Shown: positions 62,149 to 64,000 of the stretch, one piece after another | Position numbering within the stretch: the stretch's first letter is position 1 | Layout: each line of letters begins with the position of its first letter | Assembly (NCBI RefSeq): GCF_000016505.1 | Contig: NC_009706.1 | Span: 3,534,001 to 3,598,000, forward strand | Origin: Clostridium kluyveri DSM 555 | GTDB taxonomy: Bacteria > Bacillota > Clostridia > Clostridiales > Clostridiaceae | DNA length: 64,000 nt | Direction: 5' to 3' | Program-made: the position numbers and the translations under genes | Notes under the pieces: generated by a model | What the model was told of the DNA's origin: nothing | Databases searched by the model: none | Seen by the model: only the letters and a program-made list of their open reading frames with translations

Positions 62149-63951
62149 TTACAGTTCATTGATTACATCAGTTACTGCCATATTCCTAATCCGTTTTGAC
62201 GGAGCATAAACCGCAGCGCTGGCCGTAATCGCAACAACCAAAAGCACAATAATTATAGGCATAATAGGAATACTCCAAGTAGCGTAGCTAAAATGAGCAG
62301 TAATAAGATTGTCGTATAGGAACTTGCTAATAAACAGACCAACTACAACTCCGACAATACAACCGGATATAGAATAGGTAAACGCTTCGGCGGCTATCAT
62401 TTTGGTAATCTGATGTTCGTCCATACCGACCGCACGCATGGCTCCATATTGCTTTATTCTTGCGGATACACTCATGGAAATACTGTTCATAATATTTAAT
62501 ACAGTAACCAAGGTGATAATTGCTAAAAATCCATATACAAACAACATAAAAGCCATATATGTGCTTGTAGTCCGTTGGTCGCGTCGGTCGCTAAACTTGT
62601 ACTTTTCGCCTACTACATTACGGATGGCTTCAACATTTCCGTCCGTCGCGTCTTTTGTTGTCTGTATTAGAATAAGTGAATAGTCAGTTACTCCGGTAAG
62701 GCGAGTAAAAGTTTCCCCAGAAGTAATGAGTATTATTTTCCCACTTGGAGTGCCATCATCGCTAAAAGGGTCACATTTTAACAGCCCTGCTATTTCCAGT
62801 TCCTTATTGTCTACTTGTATTTTATCGCCCATCTCTAAAGGACTGTCCTTATCCCAGATTGTAAGTACGTAATTACTGTCCCCATACACTTTTGAAATAT
62901 CGCTGCCTTTTCTAAGTTGCTTATCTTTTGTAAGACAGTCCAAATCATAATCACCATAGGAAATTATATCAATCGTGTTTGTTTGAGAATTTACTTCTGC
63001 CGGAACATCAAAACGGCTTCTTCGGCCAAAAACATGTTTTACGCCTGACATACCACTTATTTTATCAAGCAGTACACTGTCTATCGAATTTGAACTGTCA
63101 TTACTCGAAATATTGATGTCAGAAGTATTCGACGATTGGGGTATAAGGTAGCCGATAAACTCTATTAAGACTGAAAAGCTCAAAAACAGGATAATGCTAA
63201 GAGCAAATGAGCTTGTCATAAGTATTAAGTTTTTCTTTCCCGATACTGCATGATGAATACCGAGGGCAGTTTCAATTTTTAAAAAACGTGTATTTAACGC
63301 ATGGGTTGTATTTTTTGTGTTTTCCGAATTGCCCGATACTGCTGTTATAGGCGATACCTTTGCAGCTCGTTTTGCCGGAGACCTAGCGGCAATGAGTACT
63401 GTAACAACTCCCACAATTATTCCGCTGATAATGCCGGTTGGACTGACTCCCCAAAGGGTTATATCGGAGAACTCTCCACCGACAAGAAACCGTAACGCAG
63501 CACATAATCCCCATGTGACTACAATCCCAAGTATCACACCTATTGGAACCGCAGTTTTGCACCAATTGAGGGCTTCCAGTTTGACAAAACGGATAATCTG
63601 TTGTCTGCTCATTCCAATGCAACGCATCATTCCGAAAAACTTTGTCCTTTGGGCAACATTACTATTTATACTGCTTGAAATCATCAGTACCCCTGCAATC
63701 AGTATAAGCACAAACAGTACAGCCGCTGTAGAGTATAGAGTTTGCGCCGCTACACTTCTACCAAGTTCTTGTAGTGCCTGACTGCCATGCTTATTCAGTA
63801 ATCTTGTTGCCTCCATTCTAACACCCATATCTGCCATACTAAAAACAGCAGTTACCAAAAATACGGCAAATATAATACACAGAAGCGTCATGTAGTTCTG
63901 CCGTCTGTGTACTTTTGCAGAAATCGGAATTAGGCTAAGATAGCTTTTCAT
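62149..63951 (-). CDS. FtsX-family ABC exporter permease (MacB-like)
   Basis: 600 residues from the ATG at 63951 (GGGAGG upstream; the GTG three codons earlier is too near). Two FtsX domains: RTKFFGMMRCIGMSRQQIIRFVKLEALN near residue 110 and RIKQYGAMRAVGMDEHQITKMIAAEAFT near 505, with an external domain of about 200 residues between (YGDSNYVLTIWDKDSPLEMGDK). This is the layout of Gram-positive lipoprotein/peptide or macrolide exporters paired with a LolD-type ATPase, whose gene end is seen just upstream and overlaps the start. GC-richer than the chromosome. Confidence 0.92.
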   Translation of the reverse strand: MKSYLSLIPISAKVHRRQNYMTLLCIIFAVFLVTAVFSMADMGVRMEATRLLNKHGSQALQELGRSVAAQTLYSTAAVLFVLILIAGVLMISSSINSNVAQRTKFFGMMRCIGMSRQQIIRFVKLEALNWCKTAVPIGVILGIVVTWGLCAALRFLVGGEFSDITLWGVSPTGIISGIIVGVVTVLIAARSPAKRAAKVSPITAVSGNSENTKNTTHALNTRFLKIETALGIHHAVSGKKNLILMTSSFALSIILFLSFSVLIEFIGYLIPQSSNTSDINISSNDSSNSIDSVLLDKISGMSGVKHVFGRRSRFDVPAEVNSQTNTIDIISYGDYDLDCLTKDKQLRKGSDISKVYGDSNYVLTIWDKDSPLEMGDKIQVDNKELEIAGLLKCDPFSDDGTPSGKIILITSGETFTRLTGVTDYSLILIQTTKDATDGNVEAIRNVVGEKYKFSDRRDQRTTSTYMAFMLFVYGFLAIITLVTVLNIMNSISMSVSARIKQYGAMRAVGMDEHQITKMIAAEAFTYSISGCIVGVVVGLFISKFLYDNLITAHFSYATWSIPIMPIIIVLLVVAITASAAVYAPSKRIRNMAVTDVINEL

Positions 63952-64000
63952 TCGCGGCACCTCCCTAAATCGGTCAGTATGCCATCGGACACTTGCAGTA
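63948..64000 (-). CDS. ABC ATP-binding protein, C-terminal end only
   Basis: The last 16 codons, LQVSDGILTDLGRCRE, then TGA overlapping the permease ATG (ATGA). The V-x-D-G-x-L ending is usual for LolD-like ATPases. The rest lies beyond the window's right edge. Confidence 0.6.
   Translation of the reverse strand, partial: LQVSDGILTDLGRCRE

Overview
The window is from a low-GC, spore-forming, anaerobic Firmicute, most likely Clostridium sensu stricto. The AT-rich codon use, strong GGAGG ribosome binding sites, an alpha/beta small acid-soluble spore protein, a granulose (glycogen) operon, an electron-bifurcating-type EtfBA/lactate dehydrogenase cluster, and clostridial riboswitches and CRISPR repeats all fit. 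The CRISPR repeat is of the GTTGAA...ATTTAAAT type known from the C. tyrobutyricum / C. kluyveri / C. ljungdahlii group; species cannot be settled from sequence alone. No rRNA or tRNA genes were seen.

Layout. 1-13.2 kb is housekeeping carbohydrate metabolism: a DUF188 protein (partial), pgi, a MerR-like coiled-coil protein, and on the minus strand a complete glycogen operon glgB-glgA-glgP-amylase-glgC-glgD. 13.5-26.7 kb holds a YidC homologue, a BlaI/BlaR1-type antibiotic sensor pair with two clear operators, a MarR/MATE pair, a lantibiotic-cyclase (LanC) remnant with two tandemly duplicated CPBP membrane proteins, a truncated MFS pump, and a TetR-HlyD-ABC-ABC efflux operon.

26.7-43.1 kb is rich in RNA regulation. 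A cyclic-dinucleotide (GEMM-I) riboswitch with its own promoter and terminator controls a STAS-like protein plus an unusual KAS III-like enzyme. A T-box leader precedes etfB-etfA-ldh. A tandem glycine riboswitch precedes an amino-acid permease, and a yjdF-type structured leader precedes yjdF. This part also has a CorC-type protein, a decayed ABC transporter with its collapsed two-component system, a Crp-like regulator with a LUD-domain protein, and a GC-richer, probably acquired tyrS.

43.1-49.1 kb holds a TauE/SafE half protein, SASP, a second STAS-like protein, an orphan CRISPR array (19 repeats, no cas genes), an arginine-rich probable spore protein, and relics of rifampicin phosphotransferase, a serine recombinase and MutT.

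49.1-64 kb is a GC-richer mosaic island: a PadR-DUF1048-DUF1048-DrrA-DrrB drug-export module with a decayed partial duplicate, a complete Bce-type peptide-antibiotic module (response regulator, kinase, ATPase, permease), a run of frameshifted or stop-containing small genes, an IS3-family relic, a candidate structured RNA, and a second FtsX-family ABC exporter running off the right end.

The most promising under-described system is the GEMM-I riboswitch / STAS-like / KAS III-like operon (26.8-28.4 kb). By hand alignment the aptamer has A at the ligand-selecting position 20, and the enzyme keeps the nucleophilic Cys but has lost the His and Asn of the usual FabH triad.
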